Source of the DNA: Paracamarosporium sp. OC-R06-R3
Taxonomy: Eukaryota; Ascomycota; Dothideomycetes; Pleosporales; Didymosphaeriaceae
Length of the DNA: 20,302 bases
Assembly: GCA_019828545.1 (NCBI GenBank)
Contig: JACVRA010000281.1
Location: forward strand, 349-20,650
Direction of reading: 5' to 3'
In this document: positions 1-8,702 of the stretch, in pieces
Position numbering within the stretch: position 1 is the stretch's first letter
Layout of the letters: every line of letters starts with the position of its first letter
Position numbers and translations under genes: made by a program
The notes under the pieces: generated by a model
The model's input: the letters and a program-made list of their open reading frames with translations, nothing else
The model's database searches: none
What the model was told of the DNA's origin: nothing

Positions 1-345
1 AACGCGCCAAGGCAAGGCGCGATCAGGTATGAGTCGGCAGGCTTCAGCGCGCTGCAGCCGCTGCAGGCAGACTGGCCATAACTCACGAACCTGTAAGAAA
101 GATACTATAGATACTCCTTAATCCAGCGCAGTTTAAATATTAAGATTATCTTATTGCGTTTTTAAGATAGATTGCTATAAAGGCGCGAAAAGCTAGTACG
201 GTGCGCAGCTCGCTTATAAACACGTTATTATTGAAAGGAATTAGATGAAAGAAACTTATACTTTGATTTACACTTATTTTATTTAAAGTGTTGTTTTTAA
301 TAAAAGTTAAGTTGTTAGATTCGCAATAAATATTAATTGTTTACT
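1..345. other. AT-rich block without a gene
   Basis: The first 110 bases are GC-rich and contain short CTGCAG-type palindromes. From about 110 to 360 the sequence becomes strongly AT-rich, with many TAA/TTA/ATA words and no reading frame of note. The block abuts the point where the recognisable part of the next gene begins, so it may be a mutated insertion that removed that gene's 5' end. In ascomycetes such blocks are often repeats altered by repeat-induced point mutation (RIP). That origin is an inference, because no transposon protein or terminal repeat was seen. Confidence 0.45.
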
Positions 346-359
346 GTAAAAGTATAATA

Positions 360-1340
360 ATTGTCGAGGTAACCACAGATGAAGAGAACAGTCATAAAGC
401 CGACACTAGAAAAAGAATTGCAGATGCTGTTCATCATATTAAGCTGTCTAATTCTTTGCGCTATGTACAGCTCAACTTTATGAATGAATTTGAAGATGGG
501 ACGCACGAACAGCGCAACCAACAACCAGATTTGGTGTATCCTGCAACTTTTGACCCTTTTGGCTCAAGCTTGAGGTTGCTTTCTTACCAACTTCGAAAAA
601 TGGAACTATGCGTTACAGCGGACGAAACCCTCTTCTGGCCTTGCTCTAGTGATTCGAATCCGTCGAACCTCTGGCCAAAGCTAGAGAGTCCCAATGTTAT
701 GTTCTTTATCAGCACGCCATCTGGCTCATGGTACTTGAAAGGGCCGCTAGGAGAAGGGCACGACACTAAAGGTTATCGGATACGAGGAGAGGAAGCCTCT
801 GGTCCCCTCAGAAGCAATGACGATGACAGGGCTAATACGTGCTTCTGTGGGATTTCTGACGAAGAGGATGCCGGCAAAAGGATGATGTTTCGCGTAACGC
901 CTCCCGCTGAGACGACAAACCCCTTCCTTAAGGTCTTTGCAAATGCTGCTGCCAACATGCCTCAAGCCAAGGAAGCCTTAGTTTGGGCACCCCTATACTT
1001 TTCTCCAGATGGAAATACTGACAACGATGATGAGTATGAAGAGATCTCTGAACAGGGCCAACGCTACTTACCAAGAAGGCTCAGCAGTTATGACCTCACG
1101 GCCATTGCTCAATACCCCGACGCAGAACTCGCATGGGGCATCGCCTACGTAGCACCCGGCGGAGCACCATTTGAAGATGGGGAGGCAAATTATTCTTCTC
1201 GTCAGCTCTAGTGGAGAGTTGGTCATTGGCGACCCAACGCAGAACTGCACGAGGCGTTTCGGATGATTGGACAAGCTCAAAACGAAGCGCCTGCGCTAGA
1301 ATATTGGACTGACCGTGTTTATGGCGATGGCCTAGTCTAG
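360..1340 (+). pseudogene. 5'-truncated F-box-family-like protein remnant with an in-frame stop
   Basis: One frame is open from 330 to 1208 without a credible ATG start. From about 363 it reads like the C-terminal part of a large family of fungal proteins often annotated as F-box or hypothetical. Typical words are VTTDEE, TRKR, YPATFDPFG, LRLLSYQL, LFWPC, FFISTPSGSWY, GPLGEGHDT and AYVAPGGAPF. The frame meets TAG at 1209-1211, yet the same frame continues with the expected family tail (WRVG, WRPNAELHE, EYWTDR, YGDGLV) and ends at a natural TAG at 1338-1340. The upstream half, where an F-box would lie, is missing and replaced by AT-rich sequence. I read it as a dead gene lacking its N-terminus and carrying one nonsense change. 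The stop needs a Tyr-type codon to become TAG, which is not a C-to-T change, so it is not a RIP signature. The family name comes from remembered similarity and is less certain than the broken state. Confidence 0.6.
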
Positions 1341-1640
1341 AGATATTGGTCTTCTAGAGAGTCTTTCTTTCCCTATGTAGATGATTCATACCCTGCATAT
1401 TGTTGGTTAGAGCAAGATCACAAGCACGCATATTGCAGTCTTTGATGAGTTCGAAGACTATAGAAAGATCAGGGTTCTTTTGGGGTAAGCAAAGAAAGCT
1501 ATATACAATGTTCGGAACAATCAATGAAAAGTCTAATGAAGGATACGACACTTCACTGACCAACTTGCAACACAGTCTGGAGCAAACTTTTGACCTGTTA
1601 GTAATATATGGTGGTTTCTGTTCGGGACTCAGTGATACTC
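1341..1640. other. Intergenic, no supported gene
   Basis: Overlapping frames of 87 codons (plus) and 96 codons (minus) occupy this stretch. Neither shows a recognisable motif, signal peptide or family word, and they overlap each other, so at least one must be chance. I see no gene here. It separates the broken F-box-like gene from the 3' end of the minus-strand secreted-protein gene. Confidence 0.4.
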
Positions 1641-2230
1641 TCAATGAGATTTTTTACCCGTGATAAAGGGGATTAGCCAAGGCACATCAAAATTTGCATG
1701 TTTAGCGTACTTCCATCCACGGACCACCGCATGATATACAGGACACACCTCTCTTATCATCTGCTGCGCAGGTGTGTTCTTCGTCTTATCTTCCGGAAGC
1801 GCCTTTACCTTCTTTGCCGTACAGTGTGCGAATTTGATCTCTCTTATGTACTTTTCCATGAATTTGTCCATCTTTTCCTTCTTATCAGCCCATTTTTTGT
1901 TCGTGAAAATGTCCCAAAGTTGCCGAGATCTTGTTTTTCCCATGGATAGAAGCTCCGTGGATTACCTTTGTCTCCACACTTGAGTGTCTGGGCCGACTTC
2001 GTTTCTGTTGATCTCGTTATTGTCGGGGCCAGCTTGGGTTTCTTAGGCTTTGGCTTTCTCTGTGGCTTTGGTCGAGGCGACTTCGGCAGTCTTCCGGAAG
2101 GGCGCTGCCTTCCACCAGTTCTCCTGGCTCTTGTTTCGAGGCTTTGGGGTTGCAAGGCATCCAGAATGACGGCTGCTCCCACAATACCGAGAAGGGAGCA
2201 TAACAGAAATAAGAAAAGAGACGGCTTCAT
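1641..2230 (-). CDS. Small secreted Pro/Lys-rich protein gene, probably frameshifted
   Basis: The minus-strand ATG at 2230 opens with a clear signal peptide: two basic-side residues, then the hydrophobic core LFLFLLCSLLGIVG, with likely cleavage after about residue 19-20. A strongly basic, proline-rich region follows, rich in KPK, RPK and PKSP words, then a CGDKGNPR stretch. In this frame translation ends at 1844 (128 aa). From about 1943 to 1641 a second minus frame carries a more protein-like, Lys-rich helical sequence (words RQLWDIFTNKKW, KKEKMDKFMEKY, FAHCTAKKV, VRGWKYAKHA). The two frames meet at a run of five A (minus strand, 1934-1938), and one extra A there would join them into about 196 aa. 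I tried intron solutions across the junction and found none that keeps phase. So this is either a real one-base loss (pseudogene), a sequencing error in a homopolymer, or a genuine 128-aa protein with a chance second frame. No function is recognised; a secreted effector-like or cell-wall role is only a guess. Confidence 0.45.
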
Positions 2231-2424
2231 AATGAAGTAACTGAACGTAAGCTGTGAAGAAAAGCACAAATTTATGTAAGAACCAAGCAAAGGATGGTAG
2301 GTGATGTAATAGTCTCGTAGTAGATACAAAAATACAAGATCAAAAGAATGATTGTAGAGATCGACTTTACTGGAGCATGACTTATATTTCCTTCTTATAT
2401 TTAACCAGCACAAAGTCCAATATT

Positions 2425-2748
2425 TCAGGAAGACAAAAGAGCATCTCGATATTCGGACCAGTCCATGTCCAACGCCTTGTCGCGATGTCTTGTCTCACTG
2501 CATGAAGAAAATCCACTACAAACCTGAAATGATCCCCACCGTGCAACCAATGTAAGGATTACTTGCACCGGCACTCGATGGGGATCAAAACCTTCATGAA
2601 CTCCGACGCCTTCTCGCAACATGTTGATGCATAAGAAAAAGGCAAAATCTTGTATATCGGGATTAAACCAGCCGCTAAGTGGCACAATTGAGGCTGAGTA
2701 AGGCTGAGGCCATTTTGTAAATACTACGGAACAAGAAACCCCAGCCAC
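2425..2748 (-). other. Unassigned minus-strand reading frame, possible gene remnant
   Basis: About 107 codons are open on the minus strand, but the frame begins at a GTG directly after an in-frame TAG and has no ATG start. The composition is protein-like (words QDFAFFLCINMLREGV, HRVPVQVILTLVARWG, DMDWSEYRDALLS), but I do not recognise the family. An acceptor-like TTTAG lies immediately upstream, so it could be a last exon, but I found no convincing donor or first exon. It may be a decayed fragment or chance. Confidence 0.2.
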
Positions 2749-3365
2749 CTAAACATTCCGTTTTCTCTCATATATATCGATCCAATCTCATTGCTATAGC
2801 TTTCATTTTGTGGGAGTAGCGGCGCGCATAGATGACCAGTACCGGATACGGACGATCGGGGTTTCCCGTTTCCGATCAGGCGCCCACTGCATGCGCATCA
2901 CCGTTAGTACAATCGCGTGAACAGTATAGCAGCAACATTGGTTGGCCCAACTTAGTTGCATTACTCTCTATTCAGGTTTTATGGTGCTCCGATCTCTACA
3001 CCATAGATTCGATTCTGCGACAGGAAGTAACATAAGTGACAAATCTATTGAACCATGAAATCTGGAATACCTCTAACTCATCTCGGTCAAATAAACAATA
3101 ATTATACAACCTCACTATAGAATCTTAGAAGGAGCTCTTAACATACGGTGGGAACTATCATTGGTGGTAGTAAAACTACATGGCATCCAGTATTATAGGT
3201 AGCTGAGCGACATCGCTCAACAACCCATCATACTATCAACGTCTTTATATCATACAATACTCATAGGTTGTGGCGAATGTTAGATGCTAGATACCAGTAC
3301 CGGTGCACTGGGTTTCCCGACAATAACTGGTTGATCATCGGCTTGTCATAGTATACCGGTGTATC
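2749..3365. other. Intergenic with a pair of spaced direct words
   Basis: No coding potential was found. The pair ACCAGTACCGG and GGGTTTCCCG occurs twice in the same orientation: at 2835-2845 with 2859-2868, and at 3293-3303 with 3310-3319. The second copy lies just beyond the stop codon of the neighbouring minus-strand membrane-protein gene. The rest is unremarkable AT-leaning sequence. Confidence 0.4.
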
Positions 3366-4236
3366 TCAAGCCTGTGGAGCTCTATTGTACTGCCCCGTTT
3401 CAGGTAATCCCTGACCGTCTCCAGTGTCGTGTGCCTCTTCAACTGGCGCCTTTTCGTACCCTGCTTTTCGCTTTCGAAGGAACACAACGATAGCCGCAAT
3501 GATGAGGATAAGACCGAATACAGCTGCAATAACCACACCTGCAATAACACCACCAGATGTCTTCTTCTTCTTTTTCTTCCTATTCTTCGGCTTATGCGAG
3601 CTTGGTCTGGAAGGCTTTTTGGACTTGGGGGCACACCCTGTGGTAGGTTTCTTTGGCGCGAATCCGTCTATGGGATGTGCGTAGGCTTTTGCACCACTTG
3701 TACTTGGAGACCATTCCTTCGTCTCACTAGATCCAGCTGTGTCAAAGATGACCGCAGTTTCAGAATGCGAGGTGGAAATGTCGGAGTAGCATACTCCACC
3801 ATACGCTGGACGATTCGACACTGCTGAAGCGCTGGTTGTCGTAGAGAATTTATATCCTCTATCATTTCTTTGTCAGAATCCGTGCTATCATCGAATATTC
3901 GAATAAGAGTGTATTCACTTACGAGGGACAGCATGCAATATAGTTATTTGCTGCAGTGAAAACGGTGCAAAAATTCTCAGGGCACACCAGCGGGCTCATC
4001 ACAGGGACTATCGAACTACCCAATGCGCCCGAAGTGCTCGGTGCTACAGCTGTATAACTCTTTAAAAATTCCTTGGGATAACAATCACTAACAGTGACGC
4101 TGGTTATGGGGAATGGCTCGTTCCAATAGATTTGATTGACCGGCGAAGGGAGGACATTGATGCTGGGTGTGCATGATGACGGTGGAGTAAAGGTTGTGGA
4201 TAGCGCAAGAGTCGTGGTAGGTTGGCTTGATGTCAT
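3366..4236 (-). CDS. Single-pass membrane protein with Cys-rich ectodomain (unknown function)
   Basis: This is a two-exon minus-strand gene: exon 1 is 4236-3923 and exon 2 is 3858-3366. The 64-bp intron (3922-3859) has a perfect GTAAGTG donor, a CTGAC branch site and a TAG acceptor. The join gives 268 aa and restores the motif CCPSGYKFS, supporting the splice. The ATG lies in a CAACAATGAC context. The order is a Ser/Thr/Pro-rich N-terminus without a classical signal peptide, a Cys-containing region (VCPENFC, ACCPSGY, GGVCYSD), a Ser/Thr-rich linker, a Lys/Pro-rich stretch with a run of six Lys (about 183-204), one transmembrane helix (about 208-232, GVIAGVVIAAVFGLILI), RKRK, and a short acidic tail. 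The tail contains LPETG at 256-260, which would trigger a sortase-motif label; fungi lack sortase, so this is coincidental. The layout is common among uncharacterised Pleosporales surface proteins. The function is unknown; a surface-sensor or wall-associated role is inferred only from shape. Confidence 0.75.
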
Positions 4237-4723
4237 TGTTGGCCGTCCTCGATGTGTTGTATTCTTGCGTGTTGAGATGCGACAGACACCTTCATATAAA
4301 AGATCCTATGGCAGATATTGCGATGGAACCCTGTTTATTTTGAGTCTACCTACAGAAGCCTAGCGCGCCTGAAACTTTGGGCGTCCCATCCGCTTGCCTA
4401 CATTTGGCGATAGGTACTGGTCAGCTCTTTTGGCCCCCATGACTCGTCGCGCCCCATCGCATCCTACGCACGACCATAGATCATGGTTTTATTCAAGACT
4501 TTTTAAGACTTGCATGGCGTAGAAGCTAGTGATCATAATGTTCTAAGCGTGTCGATGCCTTGGCCTTTGATATCACTGCTCTGCCCTCATAAATAGTTTG
4601 GAATTCTCAGCAGATTAAAGGCTTTCTTGTATTCCTGTGTCATTTAGGATGATTGATCAGCTACATACTAGTCTTGGCCTTTACTGACTTCTGCAAAAGG
4701 TATGCCTAACAACTCAGCTTCGC
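4237..4723. other. Intergenic upstream of the membrane-protein gene
   Basis: No coding frame is supported. The first tens of bases are the divergent 5' flank of the minus-strand membrane-protein gene. The rest shows no repeat or RNA structure that I can recognise. Confidence 0.4.
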
Positions 4724-5182
4724 TCAGCTGCCCCACATCGAATCATCCATGCGGTCTTTTTGCATCTCCTTTCTGGATGTCGTCATGGCACTTGGGGGCT
4801 CAAACCGTAAATGTCCACCGCCATAATCAATAAAGAAGTGCAGCATATTTGCACCCGGATAAAGGAAGAAGTCATTGCCCAATTTAGATTTGTTGATCTT
4901 CCGAGAACATGACCATTATACTTCGAGCTTAATACTACATGGGCCCGTGCCAAAGAGAATTTATTGCGACGTCAGTGGGTTTGGGTGATGAAATCAGAAA
5001 TGGTGAAGGAATGTCCAACATGCTGTTTCGGGGCTACAACGTTCGAAAAATAGGAAGGGAATCGAAATATTTTGCGTAGTCGTCGCATTGATGTAGATTG
5101 GTCCCTGAGGTAAGATTTGGCTCAACGGCTTAGGACATGCTAAAAAGGCCCCCAGTTCAACGGTCACATTGCGGAGCTTCAA
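4724..5182 (-). other. Possible decayed coding pieces on the minus strand
   Basis: Two minus-strand open stretches follow each other in gene order. The first (about 5182-4994) contains VTVELGAFLACPKPLSQ, QGPIYINATTTQNISI and PFLFFERCSPE, and ends at a stop. The second (4915-4724, 63 codons with no start) contains NDFFLYPGANMLHFFIDYGG and RFEPPSAMTTSRKEMQ. Both read more like protein than random sequence, but neither has a convincing ATG and I found no intron that joins them in phase. They may be fragments of one degraded gene, pieces of an old repeat, or chance. No family is recognised. Confidence 0.2.
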
Positions 5183-5295
5183 GAACTATTGTTCAAGTCG
5201 CTGCATCCAAAGTAACAGCGGCAATGTGTGAAAAGAACAGGCTGAGGCCAGACTAGCATAAAAGTTAGCGTTGGTTCGCTTAACTACACCAGTAT

Positions 5296-5333
5296 ATACT
5301 TTGCACTGCAATTCTTAGCCCCGACGAAGAGTC
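5296..5333 (-). repeat. Dispersed 38-bp repeat, copy 5 (inverted)
   Basis: Read on the minus strand from 5333, the first 19 bases match the consensus of the four right-end copies exactly (beginning GACTCTTCGTCGGGG). A two-base swap and the shared word ATTGCAGTG follow, then AAAG with one inserted base. It is the only copy found outside 19841-20193 and lies in the opposite orientation about 14.5 kb away. A match this long is very unlikely by chance, so these are members of one repeat family. Confidence 0.75.
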
Positions 5334-6260
5334 CCCCAGACACACAGATTCGCCACCGTCTCATGTCTCACCAACACGACTTGTCACTCAAACACAGCAA
5401 ATATATCGCATTCCACACGTCAACCTCACAACACTGGCAAATGTTTTTAAGCGAAATCCTAAATCCACAGCACCCGACATCGATCCGGGAAATAATATAC
5501 ACGGCCATTGATACGAAGTACGTACGCTACTCGAAGAAAGTGCATTTGTAAAATATGTAAATATGCATACACCATCTCCCGAACAGAGCGGTGGATCAAG
5601 AGTGCAAGAGCAAAATTAGTAGGATGGGTACATTCAGTGTCCACTCTGGCCGAACCCCCGGCGCGGTGGGTTCTCGACCTGAGGAGCGCATGCGTGGAGA
5701 TTTCGAAGCTGCTTCGTTGAATTCTGTGGTACTGCATTATGAAAAGTGAAGCGGGCATTCGTGGAGGTCATTTTGATTCTTGCAGGGTCGTTGCTATCCT
5801 TGCGCAGCCTGGACGTGCGTGCGCGCCTAAGTTGTGAGTTGTAACCACGTTACGAATGCTAGGGAAAAGGGATAAGAGGTCATGTTCCCACATTTACATT
5901 TATTGGCCCGGATGTTGAATGGCGTTGGGGGACAGAGTTTGCTCAACTGCGTTGCCAATGTTCACTGGTTGTGTTGGGAGTGGGTCGTTCCTCCTACCAG
6001 AGAAACATGGAAGCAAATCACTGGCGTGTGACAAGCGGAAATCAATGTCATAACAGCCCAACCGTAAGTAAGGTTGCGCCTATTAAGGGTCGCGAATGCA
6101 GGCCCATTGTAATGACCCATAGATCCCACGCTTTGGCCCCAGATGGACCGGAAGCTGCGCTCGCATATGCGACGAGCGTGCCCGCGTAGACTCGCCGACA
6201 ACGAAACGGATATTTCCCGGGATGCCTTCATCCTGTGGAGGCTTCGAGACGACCTTGACA
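5334..6260. other. Intergenic, 5' flank of the transporter gene
   Basis: No gene is supported. Several frames of 60-160 codons exist, but none has family words or a sensible start. A 49-codon frame beginning at ATG 6143 runs to 6289 and overlaps the transporter's first exon in another phase. I treated it as chance because the alternative first exon at 6261 splices in phase. Confidence 0.4.
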
Positions 6261-7928
6261 ATGCAGTCGTTGGAACGGGAGCATTGCGGTAGGGATGCAC
6301 ACGCGTTTCAGAGAACAGCTCGCTCATGAAAAACAGATACATGCTCCACTCCACAAGCGCGATCGAGCTCACTGGAAGCACATTTATCAGAAAGATATTC
6401 AATAGCACAGTCAAACACAAATCGGACTTCATCGTCAGCAAGCCGGAACGAGAAAGAAGACGAGGAGGCGAATGAACATGCCCGTGTAGCTAGGTGAGCA
6501 ACGGGACGACATTGACGCGTCTGAAGCAAGCGCTTATCTCATCAGGGACTTGAACGAAAAGGAAGAGGTGACGAGAGCCCAACAGGCGAAAATTTTGTCA
6601 GCTTGCGCGCTGCAAGCATTCTGGGTGTTAGGTATCAACCAGAGCTTTGGAATCTTTCAAGCCCACTATGGCAGCGACAAAGCTGCGAAGGATGGTATCA
6701 TCCGACCAGCAGACGAGACGCAGAGAGCTAGGATCGCCGCAATACAGTCGCTCGGAAACGGAGGGATTGTGGCGGTATTCGCATTGGTGTTCTTCGCGCG
6801 CCTTCCACTTATAGGCAGACACATTAAGAAACTGTGCTTCGGTGCCGCTGTGACTACGACAATTGGGTTCGCCACGGCGGCTGCATGTAATAATGTGAGT
6901 TTTCCAAGGGCGGTTTCAAGGTCTGAAGCTGACGGCAGCAAAGCTCTGGCCGCTCGTTTTCACACAAGGATTGGCCGTCGGCATCGGAAATGGCGTGTTC
7001 CTCAATGTCTTGACTTCAATCCTCCCAGAATACTTTGGGCGACATTCTGGTCTGGCGCAAGGGGCCTCGGTGATGTGTAAGTGGAAAAAAGGGTTATTCT
7101 AGAGTCGGCAAATATTAACATCTTGTAGTTGGTAGTATTGGCGGTGTTGTTTTGTCGCTCAGCTTGCCGAAACTTCTCGAGTCCGTGGGTTCCAGATGGA
7201 CGCTCGGTATGCTGTCCATCTCCAGCATGTGCATTTTGGGAGCCTCAAGCGCCCTTGCGCAACCGCCCCGCAAATACCGAAACCGAAGCACTAAATTCGT
7301 TAGCTGGAAGACCTTCAAGAACCCGACCTTCACGTTGCTGCTTCTGGTGAACCTGATACACCCCCTGACGCTCGCCATCCCGACAACCTTCGGACCCGAG
7401 TTCAGTGAGGCTTTAGGATACAACTTCAGGAGGGCGTCGATACTCTTGGCAGTTAGTAGCATAGTAGGCATTCCGTCGAGGTTACTCATGGGCTATGCGG
7501 CTGATTTTGTTGGCCACAACAATATGCTCTTCCTAGCCACATCCACATTCGCTCTCAGCACACTACTCCTGTGGCTGCCGGCTGCACAAACGGGCAATCA
7601 TGCAGTATGGGTCGTCTACAACGTTGTATACGGCTGTGTCTACGGTGTATTCGCAACGGTGATCAACTCGGTGCAGAAAGAACATTTTGGCGACGAGCTC
7701 TACTACCCGTACAATGGGGTGATGATATCAATCAGAGGCGTGGGCTATGTCGCCGGCGGTCCTATCGCAGGCTCCCTTGTGAGTCGGGTCAAGGACACGC
7801 AGTTGCACGGGAACGATTTCGTAAATCCCATCGTTTACACAGGTTCGCTCTTGATGGTGTCGGCATGCTGTCTCGCTGGCGTTCGCTGGCTCGATGCAAG
7901 GAGAAACGGGTGGAGGTGGATCAGGTAG
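6261..7928 (+). CDS. MFS transporter, monocarboxylate-porter type
   Basis: Five exons join in phase to 487 aa: 6261-6288, 6337-6493, 6546-6886, 6939-7076 and 7129-7928. The introns are 48, 52, 52 and 52 bp; donors are GTAGGG, GTGAGC, GTAATA and GTAAGT. No ATG exists in the membrane-domain frame, so a spliced N-terminus is required; ATG 6261 with the first two introns supplies one. The product has a hydrophilic Ser- and acid-rich N-terminus of about 70 residues, then twelve predicted membrane segments. The first runs through SACALQAFWVLGINQSFGIFQ. Other landmarks are KLWPLVFTQGLAVGIGNGVF, LPEYFGRHSGLAQGASVMFG (the typical YF.r...A.G.a..G region of helix 5), SRLLMGYAADFVG in the second half, and a hydrophobic end before WLDARR. 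These fit the fungal monocarboxylate-porter-like branch of the major facilitator superfamily, which moves small carboxylates or other organic solutes across the plasma membrane. The substrate cannot be read from sequence. An alternative intron 3 (GTGAGT donor, AAAG acceptor) also keeps phase but gives a less family-like join. The first exon is the least certain part. Confidence 0.85.
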
Positions 7929-8702
7929 CACTGCCGTAAGAAAAGACAAAAGGAGGACGACGGGGAACAAGATGGAAAAGGAGCATGAGCGGTACGGTCA
8001 GCTCGAGGAAGGAGCAAAAAGTAACAAGTTTGCACTTGATACCCTGGATAGTGTTTTGATCGAGAAAAGTATGGCAATCAGGATCTGGATCGTGAGGAAT
8101 ATAATATAATGGTATATTGGGGTGTAAATAGGAGGGGGAGCGGCAAGCGGCTATGCTCGGTTCGCTGCTGCCGTGGGAGGCTGCTTGGAGGATGACGTAC
8201 TTCGAAGTGAAGGAGGTAGCACAGCGCGTCAGTCAGATACTGCCTAGGTGAAAGCTTCGCGATTCGCTTCACAAAGCCAACTCGAGTCCGGATGTGTAGA
8301 ATTGAAGAGCTGAAAGCGATGTGACGAGGCTATCGAGGCTGCAGGTGACGTGTTTAGCGAGCGAATGATGGCCGGAGCGTGCCTGCCCGAGCCGTGCGTT
8401 GGTTTGCCGATCGTCGTCTGTTGATGCGGTGAAAACAACGCGCTGCCGCATCATGTGTCGCTTCGTTCACCTTCACCACTGCCCTAATTCGGAGGTTTTG
8501 TACCTCGAGCACGTGCTTTCACCATCGACCGTGCGCTCGCCCCTCAATGGCATCACCGCTGAGGGACATTGCCTGCTGGAGTTAGCAGCCCGATACATTC
8601 CTACATTGCCTCACCAACCACACAGCAAGCGCGATGCAGTCTCGCTGAGATGTCGCGAGCAAAGCACACCGACCGAAGACCTCGATATCCTCGGCCCAAG
8701 CA
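7929..8702. other. Intergenic between transporter and WD40 gene
   Basis: No gene is supported. The left half is purine-rich in the 3' flank of the transporter, with a short AT-rich spot near 8098-8115. The right half is the 5' flank of the WD40 gene. A long minus-strand frame entering from 9229 overlaps the WD40 first exon and is a shadow of it. Confidence 0.45.

Noticed and set aside
3366..3400. LPETG sortase motif in the membrane protein tail
   Set aside because: It is on the basic, probably cytoplasmic side of the helix, and fungi have no sortase system; treated as coincidence.
6143..6289. 49-codon frame from ATG 6143 as a transporter first exon
   Set aside because: It can reach the acceptor at 6545 only with a 257-bp intron, skipping a better exon at 6337-6493; ATG 6261 uses the same donor with introns of normal size.
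5962..6441. 159-codon minus frame with a hydrophobic start
   Set aside because: Antisense to the first two transporter exons; the apparent signal-like start has no family support.
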